Assembly (NCBI GenBank): GCA_005793025.1
Contig: SXQI01000070.1
Location: 1-7,276 of the forward strand
From: Verrucomicrobiales bacterium
GTDB taxonomy: Bacteria; Verrucomicrobiota; Verrucomicrobiia; Limisphaerales; SXQI01
DNA length: 7,276 bases
Direction of reading: 5' to 3'
Under the pieces are notes generated by a model, which saw only the letters and a program-made list of their open reading frames with translations, searched no databases and was not told the DNA's origin. Each line of letters begins with the position of its first letter. Position 1 is the first letter of the stretch. Shown in pieces: positions 1 through 5,773 of this stretch. The position numbers and the translations under genes were made by a program.

Positions 1-485
1 GCTCCTACAATTTCGTGAAAAAGTTTTATGTGAACGCCGTCTTCGTTTCCAGCATTGTTAGGTTCACCAGGATTCCAATTGAGATACTCGACTGATTGCT
101 CGCTCCCCCATTGAAAGGTCCCCTCGGTTGCTACATCGTTTAAACCAATCCATAGCTCGCGAACAAAACCACCGAACTGAGCGAATGTTTCTAATACCCA
201 ATCATTCTCCGCTTGGTTGTTAATGGTGACCAAGTGCCCACCCATCGACACGGCGCGACTCTCGGAATTTAGCCATGTATCCTGTGATAAAAGGTAATAG
301 CGGTGCCCGTTGGCGGGGTTGACAATCGGCCCGGCTAGGATTTCCGGTTGACCTTGCGCGGCAGCGGGCAGCGAGAACAGCAGCAGAAGCCCTGCTGCGA
401 TAAAATAAGCAAAGACAGCTCGACAAATGGTTAGGTTGCCCAGCCTAACTCGAGTGCGGGAGTGCGGGAGTGCGGGAGTGGTCAT
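1..485 (-). CDS. Secreted C-type lectin-like domain protein (C-terminus off window)
   Basis: The reading frame opens at ATG 485-483, preceded by GAGGA with 8 nt spacing, and runs open to the window edge: 161 codons, 3' end missing. Residues 1-23 are polar and basic, 24-40 hydrophobic (Leu-rich), and PAAA at 40-43 before Q44 is a good signal peptidase I site, so the protein is probably exported. From about residue 60 a C-type lectin fold is visible: GHRYYLL (60-66), GGHLVTINNQAEN (82-94), LWIGLND (111-117), W126, and the loop motif WNPGEPNN (137-144) followed by NEDGVHI (147-153). The WIGL core and the EPN-type loop are family hallmarks. EPN is typical of calcium-dependent mannose-type sugar binding, but ligand binding here is inference. 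The usual disulphide cysteines are not seen in this part, as is common in bacterial members. What follows the domain cannot be seen. The first codons carry an 8-bp tandem repeat. Confidence 0.85.
   Translation of the reverse strand, partial: MTTPALPHSRTRVRLGNLTICRAVFAYFIAAGLLLLFSLPAAAQGQPEILAGPIVNPANGHRYYLLSQDTWLNSESRAVSMGGHLVTINNQAENDWVLETFAQFGGFVRELWIGLNDVATEGTFQWGSEQSVEYLNWNPGEPNNAGNEDGVHIKLFHEIVG
453..480. repeat. 8-bp tandem repeat AGTGCGGG, 3.5 copies
   Basis: Three perfect copies (453-460, 461-468, 469-476) plus a half copy (477-480) lie within codons 2-12 of the lectin-like gene. The unit is not a multiple of three, so any change in copy number shifts the reading frame. Loss of one unit would bring the TAG at 447-445 into frame before the signal peptide is complete. 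Confidence 0.9.
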
Positions 486-589
486 AATTGAGTTCCTCTG
501 TGGTTAATTGTCATGATGTGTTGATAGTTCTTATTTGGTTCGGCGCGATGTAGCCCGTTTTCCAGAGTCCTTGAACCACATCGTGCTTC
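486..589. other. Upstream region of the lectin-like gene
   Basis: This non-coding stretch must hold the minus-strand promoter of the lectin-like gene, but I see no convincing -35/-10 pair. It contains two crossing inverted repeats: GGTTC 537-541 with GAACC 573-577, and GCGCGATGT 543-551 with ACATCGTGC 578-586 (one wobble). They could form alternative hairpins in the leader. No function can be assigned. Confidence 0.35.
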
Positions 590-596
590 TATATAT

Positions 597-757
597 AAGA
601 ACCGGGGTCGGAGCGGATCCTTACAACATTTCTTTCCTTCCAGAGGAAAAAAGAACGTTTTTTCCTAAATTAACCCTCTTGGAGCCTGAGAAGGTCGGGT
701 TTTGATGGAGAAACCTTGAATGTAAGATCAAAAACAGCGCGTTTTTTTTAAAAAAAA
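597..757 (+). repeat. Dispersed repeat, copy A
   Basis: Positions 602-626 match 3336-3360 at 23 of 25 bases in the same orientation. The similarity continues at a lower level (roughly 60%, with small gaps) to the A-run at about 757. Landmarks shared in the same order are CCGGGGTC, ATCCTTACAA, an A-run followed by a T-run, CTTGAAT/TTGAATC, AGATCAAA/AGGTCAAA, and a final T-run/A-run. No protein is encoded. The copy ends where the IS256-type left end begins, as if the insertion sequence had landed in the A-rich tail. Its family is unknown to me. Confidence 0.75.
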
Positions 758-786
758 GGAGCTATAAAGGAAATCGTGTAAGTGGC
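758..786 (+). mobile_element. Probable left end of an IS256-type element
   Basis: GGAGCTATAAAGG followed by ATCGTGTAAGTGG lies directly upstream of a transposase start. It resembles the inward GTGTAA-type ends of IS256 elements as I remember them. No matching right inverted repeat is in the window, because the rest of the element is gone, so the boundary at 758 is an estimate. Confidence 0.4.
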
Positions 787-807
787 CAAAGAAACCTGAG
801 AGGATAG

Positions 808-918
808 ATGACTATGGCCATTACCGACGAAGTATTGAACGAACTACTGAAAGATTACCAGAAGCCCGAAGATTTGTTGGGGCAACAATGGCTGCCCCAG
901 CGGGTGTCCATGTCGTGA
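808..918 (+). pseudogene. IS256-family (mutator) transposase, N-terminal fragment
   Basis: ATG 808 is preceded by GAGAGG about 6 nt upstream. The 36-codon product contains ITDEVLNELLKDYQKPEDLL (residues 5-24) followed by GQQ, which matches the typical opening of IS256/Transposase_mut proteins (a DELL...PEDLLG pattern). Similarity stops near position 888, and the frame closes at TGA 916-918. The usual protein is about 400 residues, so the DDE catalytic part is entirely missing and the fragment cannot transpose anything. The break lies against the truncated end of res at about 890-950. This suggests that insertion of the IS, followed by deletion, removed most of res together with the right part of the IS. 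Family assignment is from motif memory and is fairly secure. Confidence 0.7.
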
Positions 919-946
919 GGTTTGGGGGATGATTCTAACTGGTATC

Positions 947-1138
947 TCATTCCTGCCGCTGCCCGTCGTGAAAATTTACTCCGCGCGTGTCGCAAGAATC
1001 CTGTTGAAACCACCAGCGCAATAAGTCTGCCGTCACGGGTGTCACCTTTTGCAGAATCGGCGCGCTGCCGGATTCCAAACCCGCACAATCCGCTTGCAGG
1101 CGCGGCGTCAAAGCCTTAACGAGTGGGAGCATCATCAT
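947..1138 (-). pseudogene. res: Type III restriction enzyme Res subunit, N-terminal remnant
   Basis: ATG 1138-1136 overlaps the rhuM stop as ATGA, the usual arrangement of a translationally coupled downstream gene. The 63-residue product contains LVKALTPRLQADCAGLE near the start, then PVTADLLRWWFQQD (about 34-47) and NFHDGQRQ (about 55-62). The RWWF...FHxGQRQ sequence is typical of the N-terminus of Res-type DEAD/DEAH helicase-nuclease subunits, just ahead of the ATPase core. Right after GQRQ the frame reads E then TGA (949-947). Walker A, the helicase motifs and the nuclease domain of the usual protein (about 900-1000 residues) are absent. The remnant is therefore non-functional. Upstream are rhuM and the mod remnant; downstream the sequence passes into the IS256 fragment. 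Confidence 0.7.
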
Positions 1139-2169
1139 GGCTTTTTCTTTCCCTTCGCCGGTTTCAACTGCTTCAATTTTTCCACCGCCGCTTCAAAATC
1201 CTTTTCCACCGGGCTTGGTTTCGTATCTTCCAACGTGCGGAATTTGGAAAATTCCAGCTCCGCCTTTGTCACTGCCGCGTCGTGCGAAATTTTCCCAGCG
1301 TGTGTCAAAATCTCCCGGTCACTCAAACGCAGAAAATCATCCAGTTTGACAATCCAGTCGCGCATCGTCATTGGCTTGCGATTCATCGCTTGGAGTTCCG
1401 CAAATTCCAGATACGCCGTGACAATCCGGTTCAACGCTTCCAATTCCCCTGCCGCCAGATAGTTTTTGGCAATCGCCACATCTTCTTTTCGTACGATGCC
1501 GCCGGGCCGGGTCGTTTTCAGTCCCATGAAAGACTTGCTCGCGTCTGCCCGCCCGTGAACAATTTCCGCTGCGGTGTGACCATGCGCGGCCCAGTGCATC
1601 TTGTTTTGCACTGTGGCGAAAAACTTTTGCGATACCGCCTCATTCGGGTCGTAATCCGCGCTCGTCGCGTAAATATCCAGCACCTTGCGCCAGAAGACTT
1701 TTTCCGACGAACGAATGTCGCGAATGCGTGCCAGTAATTCCTCAAAATAACCCCCGCCGCCCGCCTGTTTTAATCGCTCGTCGTCAATCGTGAAACCCTT
1801 CACCACATATTCGCGCAATCGTTGCGTTGCCCAGATACGAAACTGCGTGCCCCGCACTGATTTTACGCGATAACCGACGGCGATAATCGCGTCCAAATTG
1901 TAAAATTCTATGTTTCGTGTGACCGGGCGTCCGCCTTCCGTTTGAACTGTTGCAAAATTTGCAACAGTTGCCTTTGCCGACAATTCCCCTTCCTCAAAAA
2001 TGTTTTTTAGATGCTTGGAAACCACCGACTTATCACGCTGAAACAACTCCGCAATTTGATTCAATGACAGCCAAGACGTCTGCCCGTCCAAACGCACTTG
2101 CAGCCGCACTTGGGCGTCTTCGGTTTGATAAATAATGACTTCGCCGCCCGGTTTGTTTTCTTCGGCCAT
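1135..2169 (-). CDS. rhuM: RhuM family protein (intact), embedded in a type III R-M operon remnant
   Basis: This 344-residue frame without interruption is near the usual length of the RhuM (Virulence_RhuM) family, named from Salmonella pathogenicity island 3. Residues 11-60 form an HTH-like N-terminus: WLSLNQIAELFQRDKSVVSK (33-52) and HLKNIFEEGEL (53-63). The family core follows: NIEFYNLDAIIAVGYRVKS (86-104), RGTQFRIWAT (106-115), LREYVVKGFTIDDERLK (118-134). An alpha-helical C-terminal half includes KNYLAAGELEALNRIVTAYL (235-254), and the basic tail is KKKP. The biochemical role is not established. The HTH suggests DNA binding, and homologues often sit in defence islands and R-M operons. ATG 2169 lies 4 bp after the mod terminal stop, and the TGA overlaps the res start (ATGA). 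There is no near SD, so translation was probably coupled to mod. Both partners are broken while this gene is not, so it may have an independent role or have decayed less by chance. Confidence 0.88.
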   Translation of the reverse strand: MAEENKPGGEVIIYQTEDAQVRLQVRLDGQTSWLSLNQIAELFQRDKSVVSKHLKNIFEEGELSAKATVANFATVQTEGGRPVTRNIEFYNLDAIIAVGYRVKSVRGTQFRIWATQRLREYVVKGFTIDDERLKQAGGGGYFEELLARIRDIRSSEKVFWRKVLDIYATSADYDPNEAVSQKFFATVQNKMHWAAHGHTAAEIVHGRADASKSFMGLKTTRPGGIVRKEDVAIAKNYLAAGELEALNRIVTAYLEFAELQAMNRKPMTMRDWIVKLDDFLRLSDREILTHAGKISHDAAVTKAELEFSKFRTLEDTKPSPVEKDFEAAVEKLKQLKPAKGKKKP

Positions 2170-2173
2170 ACGC

Positions 2174-2818
2174 TTAAACGGTTTTCACCACCTCGGCTTC
2201 AAATCCGAAAACATCCACCACGCGCACACAGACGCGCCGTGAACCCCTTTTTCACGGGTAAGCCATTCAAGACCGCTTTGCGGCAACATGGAGTGGGTCA
2301 TGGTCGTTATCCGTGTTGCCGCGATAATCCTGCCACACGCTGCGGAACACTTCGCCGTCAGAGTCCGGGTCAAAGCTCCAATACTCCACCAACGCCAGCG
2401 GGTCGCTGGCCGTTATTTTCTGCAATTTCTCGCGGCTGGCTTGTTCCAGATTCAGCGCGTCCGGTGAAAGCAGAACGTAGTTGGCCAGTTCCACCGTCAG
2501 CACTTCGCCGGTGGTCATCGCCAGCAAATTGTCACCGTAAATCAGGCGGTTGAACCATTCCGCGTGGTTGGCAACCAGTTGCGTCTGTCCCTCTGTCTCA
2601 TTCAGCAAAGCCAAATCGCCTCCCAGTGTCGTCTGTGCTTTTGCGTGAGGTTTGAGGCTTTGAAATTCCTGCCAATTCGTGTCTTTCGCTGGCGTCACCA
2701 GTTCGCGCGTCTGCAAGCCCACGCGACTCCGCGCTTCCAACCCTTCCATGATGCGTTCTGCCTGCCGTTTCCCGGCGCGGACAATTTCCGGGAGTTGCTC
2801 CAAAAGTGTTTTGCTCAT
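2174..2818 (-). pseudogene. mod: Type III DNA methyltransferase Mod: internal deletion plus two stops
   Basis: The N-terminus MSKTLLEQLPEIVRAGKR (1-18) and WFNRLIYGDNLLAM (88-101) match the region just before catalytic motif IV in type III Mod proteins. A DPPY motif should follow soon, but from residue 102 the sequence becomes a C-terminal-type stretch: LALVEYWSFDPDSDG (141-155), VFRSVWQDYRGN (158-169). Neither DPPY nor the FxGxG SAM motif is present. About 400 codons seem to be lost in frame near 2515, compared with the usual 550-650 residues. The frame then meets TGA at 2269-2267 and TGA at 2254-2252. Beyond them the same frame continues as RRVCVRVVDVFGFEAEVVKT, a typical C-terminal end of this family, to TAA 2176-2174. 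This shows one original frame carrying two nonsense mutations. An upstream in-frame ATG at 2878 exists, but the family-like sequence starts at 2818. The protein cannot methylate. Confidence 0.75.
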
Positions 2819-2878
2819 GTGCAGCCGCGAATATAAACAACCCACCTGCCGCACGGCAACACAATCAGATTTCCCCAA

Positions 2879-3067
2879 TTGTGCGGGTCATAGCGACCGC
2901 TCAATTCAAATCAAATAATCCAAGCAGCTTGAATCATGTGCTTGCGGCTCTGGTTTTCGCACTGCCGCAAAACGTCTCGGCTTTCCTTGCACGTTATGTG
3001 GCGTCCAAAAAAAGTGACCCGGCCATTCCTCGAAAGTGGTGTGAATCACAGATTTTAGCCCGTGCCC
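2879..3067. other. Unassigned stretch between mod and IS3 remnants
   Basis: Roughly 190 bp upstream of mod. On the minus strand the IS3 frame stays open here after its recognisable end (KSVIHTTFEEW and onward) to a TGA near 2891, but the translation no longer resembles a transposase. I see no promoter that I would defend and no RNA gene. The stretch may hold the former promoter of the mod operon, or scrambled IS ends. Confidence 0.4.
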
Positions 3068-3325
3068 TTTGCATGAGGTAAAATTGGTTGGGTAAGCTAA
3101 GTCAATCTTGAGGGTGCTCCAGAAGCTTTCGATGAAGCCTTTGTCCTAGCAATTACCTTTTCGAATCATCGAAGCAATCAAGCCAACTTTCGCAAGGGCG
3201 GCGCGATAATCGCCTGAGACATATTGGCCGACTTGGTCTAAGTGGCAGAGTAATTCTTTTGACTCATTACGATGGAGCAAAGCCATGTTAGGAGCCATTA
3301 AAGCAAGACCTGCCTCGCGCTCTCT
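3068..3325 (-). pseudogene. IS3-family transposase OrfB remnant (C-terminal DDE region)
   Basis: On the minus strand one frame reads EAGLALMAPNMALLH, then LLCHLDQVGQYVSGDYRAAL, then GLIASMIRKGNC, a TAG at 3148-3146, and DKGFIESFWSTLKIDLAY. This is the conserved end of the IS3 integrase core. HSDrGxQY appears as HLDQVGQY with the second catalytic Asp at 3238-3236. SRKGNCYDNAxxESFWSTLK appears as IRKGNC-stop-DKGFIESFWSTLK with the catalytic Glu at 3130-3128, and the TAG stands where Tyr is normal. The frame is also closed upstream by TAG 3328-3326, exactly at the border with repeat copy B. The N-terminal half, OrfA and both ends are missing. It is a dead fragment. Confidence 0.85.
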
Positions 3326-3330
3326 CTAAT

Positions 3331-3490
3331 AGAAGCCGGGGTCAGAGCGAATCCTTACAATGTTTCTTCCTTCCCAGAGCAAAAAAAACGATTTTCCGCC
3401 CCAGCAACCTGGTTGGGGTGTGAGTATCTCGGCGTTTCGGTCAAGGATTCTTGAATCTGAGGTCAAACAAGTTTGTGTTTTCGAAAAAAA
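3331..3490 (+). repeat. Dispersed repeat, copy B
   Basis: This is the second copy of the repeat at 597-757, in direct orientation about 2.73 kb away. The best-conserved block is 3336-3360 (23 of 25 bases), and alignable sequence continues to the A-run at 3484-3490. It starts immediately after the IS3 remnant. Small internal inverted repeats are present (AACC/GGTT around 3406-3414, CAAAC/GTTTG around 3464-3475). The sequence has no coding signal in either direction. Confidence 0.75.
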
Positions 3491-3556
3491 GCAGCGCCTC
3501 GACCCCTTGCAATCGAGACACTTAGGGCATTCCACTAAAAAAACACAAATTTTCCT
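3491..3556. other. Non-coding spacer after repeat B
   Basis: Nothing recognisable apart from a short hairpin (CTCGA 3498-3502 with TCGAG 3513-3517) and an A-rich run. This may be the continuation of the repeat element that copy A lost when the IS256-type element inserted. Confidence 0.35.
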
Positions 3557-3587
3557 TTGACCTTTACCTCCTTCCGTGGTCTATTAG
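3557..3587 (+). promoter_or_regulatory. Possible promoter ahead of the terminator (candidate sRNA promoter)
   Basis: TTGACC at 3557-3562 is followed after 17 nt by TCTATT (3580-3585), with TG one base before it, or after 19 nt by TATTAG (3582-3587). Either pair could start a transcript near 3593 that would end at the terminator at 3711-3754. The -35 is good and the -10 is weak. Confidence 0.35.
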
Positions 3588-3592
3588 TTGCA

Positions 3593-3754
3593 ATTCACAG
3601 GGTCGTAGGTGTGAAGCTGATCTTTTAAATTTTGATTTTCGACTGCGGATTTGTACTGCCGCTTTCGGAGTTCCCCATTATCCTACTGTAGTACTTTTTC
3701 TGAAAATTCCCCGGGCTTCCAAGTCATCCTCTGATTTGGAAGCCCGGTTTTTTT
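3593..3754 (+). ncRNA. Candidate small RNA or orphan leader transcript of about 160 nt
   Basis: A strong plus-strand terminator at 3711-3754 has no protein gene in front of it, so some non-coding transcript probably ends there. Between the possible start (about 3593) and the terminator the sequence can form a hairpin at 3637-3670, with GCGG 3645-3648 pairing CCGC 3659-3662 and an outer stem 3637-3642 with 3665-3670. A possible long-range pairing joins GTAGG 3605-3609 to CCTAC 3682-3686. I do not recognise an Rfam class. It could be an independent sRNA, or a residual terminator of a gene lost with the accessory block. The separate promoter downstream argues against a korA attenuator. Confidence 0.35.
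3711..3754 (+). terminator. Intrinsic (rho-independent) terminator
   Basis: A perfect 12-bp stem, CCGGGCTTCCAA (3711-3722) with TTGGAAGCCCGG (3736-3747), has a 13-nt loop and is followed by seven Ts (3748-3754). There is no comparable T-run on the other strand, so it works in the plus direction. It insulates korAB from upstream transcription. Confidence 0.93.
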
Positions 3755-3814
3755 GTAATTAAATCAAACTCAAACCGCTCACCAATTTCGGTCAAATTGA
3801 AGGGACATTTCACT

Positions 3815-3842
3815 TTGACAGGCTTCACTTTCATGGTAAAAT
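3815..3842 (+). promoter_or_regulatory. Strong sigma70-type promoter for korAB
   Basis: A consensus -35 TTGACA (3815-3820), a 16-bp spacer and TAAAAT (3837-3842) preceded by TGG (extended -10) form a near-ideal housekeeping promoter. Transcription would start near 3849, giving a leader of about 70 nt before korA. No operator-like palindrome is obvious. Confidence 0.75.
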
Positions 3843-3918
3843 GCTCAACCATTTGAGAGTTTTGGGTCTCCTTTTTCAATTCTGAACCCTAAAAGTTCGA
3901 GACGATTAGTTTAAGCAC

Positions 3919-5742
3919 ATGAGCGACTTAACCACAGCCCATCCTGCGGCCAACGGAACGCCGACGCGTTCGCGCATTTCTGAAGCCGTCATCCGGATTG
4001 CTGGCAATTCACAGGACGGCATTCAGGCCATCGGAGGTTTCCTTGCTCGACTTGCAGGGCGTTCGGAGCAGGAAGTCATGACGTTCATGACGATCCCCTC
4101 CACGATTTCCGGCGGACCCTCGATTTTTCAGGTTCGGATTGGTTCGGGTGAAGTTCTAAGTGCTGGGGATGAGGCGGATTTGCTGATCGCGTTCTACCAA
4201 CATTCTTACGAAGACCACATTGGCAGCCTCAAAAAAGGGGGGATCGTGCTTTATGATTCCTCTCATGTGACCCCCAAGGAGGAATGGGAGAAGCTCTATC
4301 ATCATTTGCCGGTTGCCATTTCTGCTTTAACCATTGAGTCGATCGGGGGGACCGCCAAGGATAAAGGTAAGAATATCTATACGTTGGGATTGGTGGCCAA
4401 GATGTTCGATTTGAACGTGGTCAAGTTGACCAAATTGATCAGCGAACGGTTTACAGGAAAGGATGTAAGCATCGTCAATACGGCGTTGGCCGCGTTTAAT
4501 GCAGGGTATAGCCACTCGCTTGGAAATGTGTTGGAGACTTTTGAGTTTATCGAGTCGCAACAAAAAACTGGTCATCAAGTGGTGATGAACGGTAACGAAG
4601 CCCTTGCTTACGGGTTGATTGCGGCGGGTGTTCGGTTTGGAGCGGGGTACCCCATCACACCTTGGTCGGATATCATGGAGTTACTCCGACGAGAACTGCC
4701 AAAGTATGGGGGTTCGTTTATTCAGTGTGAGGATGAGATCGCTTCAGTCTCGATGGCGATTGGTGCCGGTTACGCGGGGCGAGTGGCTGTTACGGGTTCT
4801 TCGGGTCCGGGAATTTCGTTGAAGACCGAAGCCATCGGTTGGGCGGTTATGGCGGAAGTGCCGTTGGTTGTCGTGAACGTTCAGCGCGGCGGCCCATCCA
4901 CAGGGATGCCCACGAACGTGGAACAATCCGACCTCAATATCGCGGTATTTGGTGGGCACGGAGATTCTCCTCGGGTCGTTCTTTCCCCTGCGAACGTCGA
5001 GGATGCATTCTATACAGCGATCGAGGCAGTGAATATCGCTCGGAATTACAATGTGCCGGTGTTCATTCTGACGGACCAATCCATTGCAACTCGGATCGAA
5101 GCGTTCGAAGAGCCTGATTTTGAGGCCGTATGCCAAAACATCGGCCCAGATTTCAAGGATGTCGCCACCCACAAGCCGTATGATTTAAGCACACCCAACG
5201 GTGTCGTCCCACGGGTTCCACCCGGGACACGGATCCTTACCGGCAAATACCCCATCGCAACCGGACTCGAACATGATGAAATGGGCCACCCGACAGGTTC
5301 TCCCAAATTGCACATGCAAATGACGGCAAAACGTCGCAAGAAATTGCAATGTTTGGGCGAATCATTGCCAGTTCCTGAGGTGTATGGTGCGGCCGAAGGA
5401 AACATTTTGCTCGTTGGCTGGGGTTCGACAATGGGTCCGATCCGCGAAGCCGTGGACAAAGCGACGGCAGCGGGGGATAGCGTTTCGTCAATTCATATCC
5501 GACATATCCACCCATTACCACCGGGGTTAGAGAACATTTTTGCAAAGTTCAATCACATCTTCGTGGTCGAAATGAACGACGAGGGATTGTATGGTTACGG
5601 TCAGTTGGCCAACCTCTTGCGAGCTCGTTATTGCGATCCAAAAATCAGGGGGCTCACCAAGGTCGATGGATTAAACTGGAAGGTTCGCGAAATCATCGAC
5701 CGTGCCCGATCCACCGTTTCGGTTGGAATCCTAAAACGCTAA
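3919..5742 (+). CDS. korA: 2-oxoacid (2-oxoglutarate):ferredoxin oxidoreductase, fused gamma-alpha subunit
   Basis: The 607-residue KorA-type subunit works with KorB in the cytoplasm: 2-oxoglutarate + CoA + oxidised ferredoxin give succinyl-CoA + CO2 + reduced ferredoxin. The N-terminal gamma domain (about 22-210) shows RIAGNSQDGIQAIGGFLARL (26-45) and PSTISGGPSIFQVRIG (60-75). The alpha pyrimidine-binding domain follows from about 220, with GYPITPWSD (243-251), CEDEIASVSMAIGAGYAG (270-287), TGSSGPGISLKTEA (292-305) and QRGGPSTGMPTNVEQSDL (322-339). The C-terminal domain carries VGWGSTMGPI (499-508), HPLPP (531-535) and VEMNDEGLYGYGQLANLLR (550-568). The gamma-alpha fusion and the length are normal for 2-oxoglutarate enzymes. 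2-oxoglutarate is more likely than pyruvate or branched-chain acids as substrate, but specificity is not proven. ATG 3919 has no clear SD. It is followed by korB after 31 nt, and no ferredoxin-like delta subunit is present. Confidence 0.95.
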   Translation: MSDLTTAHPAANGTPTRSRISEAVIRIAGNSQDGIQAIGGFLARLAGRSEQEVMTFMTIPSTISGGPSIFQVRIGSGEVLSAGDEADLLIAFYQHSYEDHIGSLKKGGIVLYDSSHVTPKEEWEKLYHHLPVAISALTIESIGGTAKDKGKNIYTLGLVAKMFDLNVVKLTKLISERFTGKDVSIVNTALAAFNAGYSHSLGNVLETFEFIESQQKTGHQVVMNGNEALAYGLIAAGVRFGAGYPITPWSDIMELLRRELPKYGGSFIQCEDEIASVSMAIGAGYAGRVAVTGSSGPGISLKTEAIGWAVMAEVPLVVVNVQRGGPSTGMPTNVEQSDLNIAVFGGHGDSPRVVLSPANVEDAFYTAIEAVNIARNYNVPVFILTDQSIATRIEAFEEPDFEAVCQNIGPDFKDVATHKPYDLSTPNGVVPRVPPGTRILTGKYPIATGLEHDEMGHPTGSPKLHMQMTAKRRKKLQCLGESLPVPEVYGAAEGNILLVGWGSTMGPIREAVDKATAAGDSVSSIHIRHIHPLPPGLENIFAKFNHIFVVEMNDEGLYGYGQLANLLRARYCDPKIRGLTKVDGLNWKVREIIDRARSTVSVGILKR

Positions 5743-5773
5743 GTTCCGGGTTATTATTGAAACTTTTTCTACT

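Noticed and set aside
220..426. Minus-strand frame of 68 codons inside the lectin-like gene
   Set aside because: It is out of frame with the clear C-type lectin domain frame that runs from 485 to the window edge and has the SD and signal peptide.
453..480. CRISPR-like repeat array
   Set aside because: The unit is only 8 bp with no spacers. It is a simple tandem repeat within a coding region.
1049..1737. Long plus-strand frames (137 and 204 codons)
   Set aside because: They are antisense to rhuM, Phe/Arg-rich, with no family resemblance. They are shadows of the rhuM reading frame.
2252..2269. TGA recoding (selenocysteine or TGA as Trp) in mod
   Set aside because: The methyltransferase core is already deleted, no SECIS-like structure is apparent, and other genes here (rhuM, korB, the IS256 fragment) use TGA as stop. 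Nonsense mutation is simpler.
2098..2553. Plus-strand frame of 151 codons
   Set aside because: It is antisense to the mod remnant and the rhuM start, with no domain and no ribosome binding site.
3711..3918. Terminator as part of a korAB attenuator or riboswitch
   Set aside because: A near-consensus promoter lies between the terminator and korA, so korAB transcription need not pass through it, and no anti-terminator pairing was evident.
4744..5459. Minus-strand frames of 137-142 codons within korA
   Set aside because: They are antisense shadows of a well-conserved gene and have no initiation signals.
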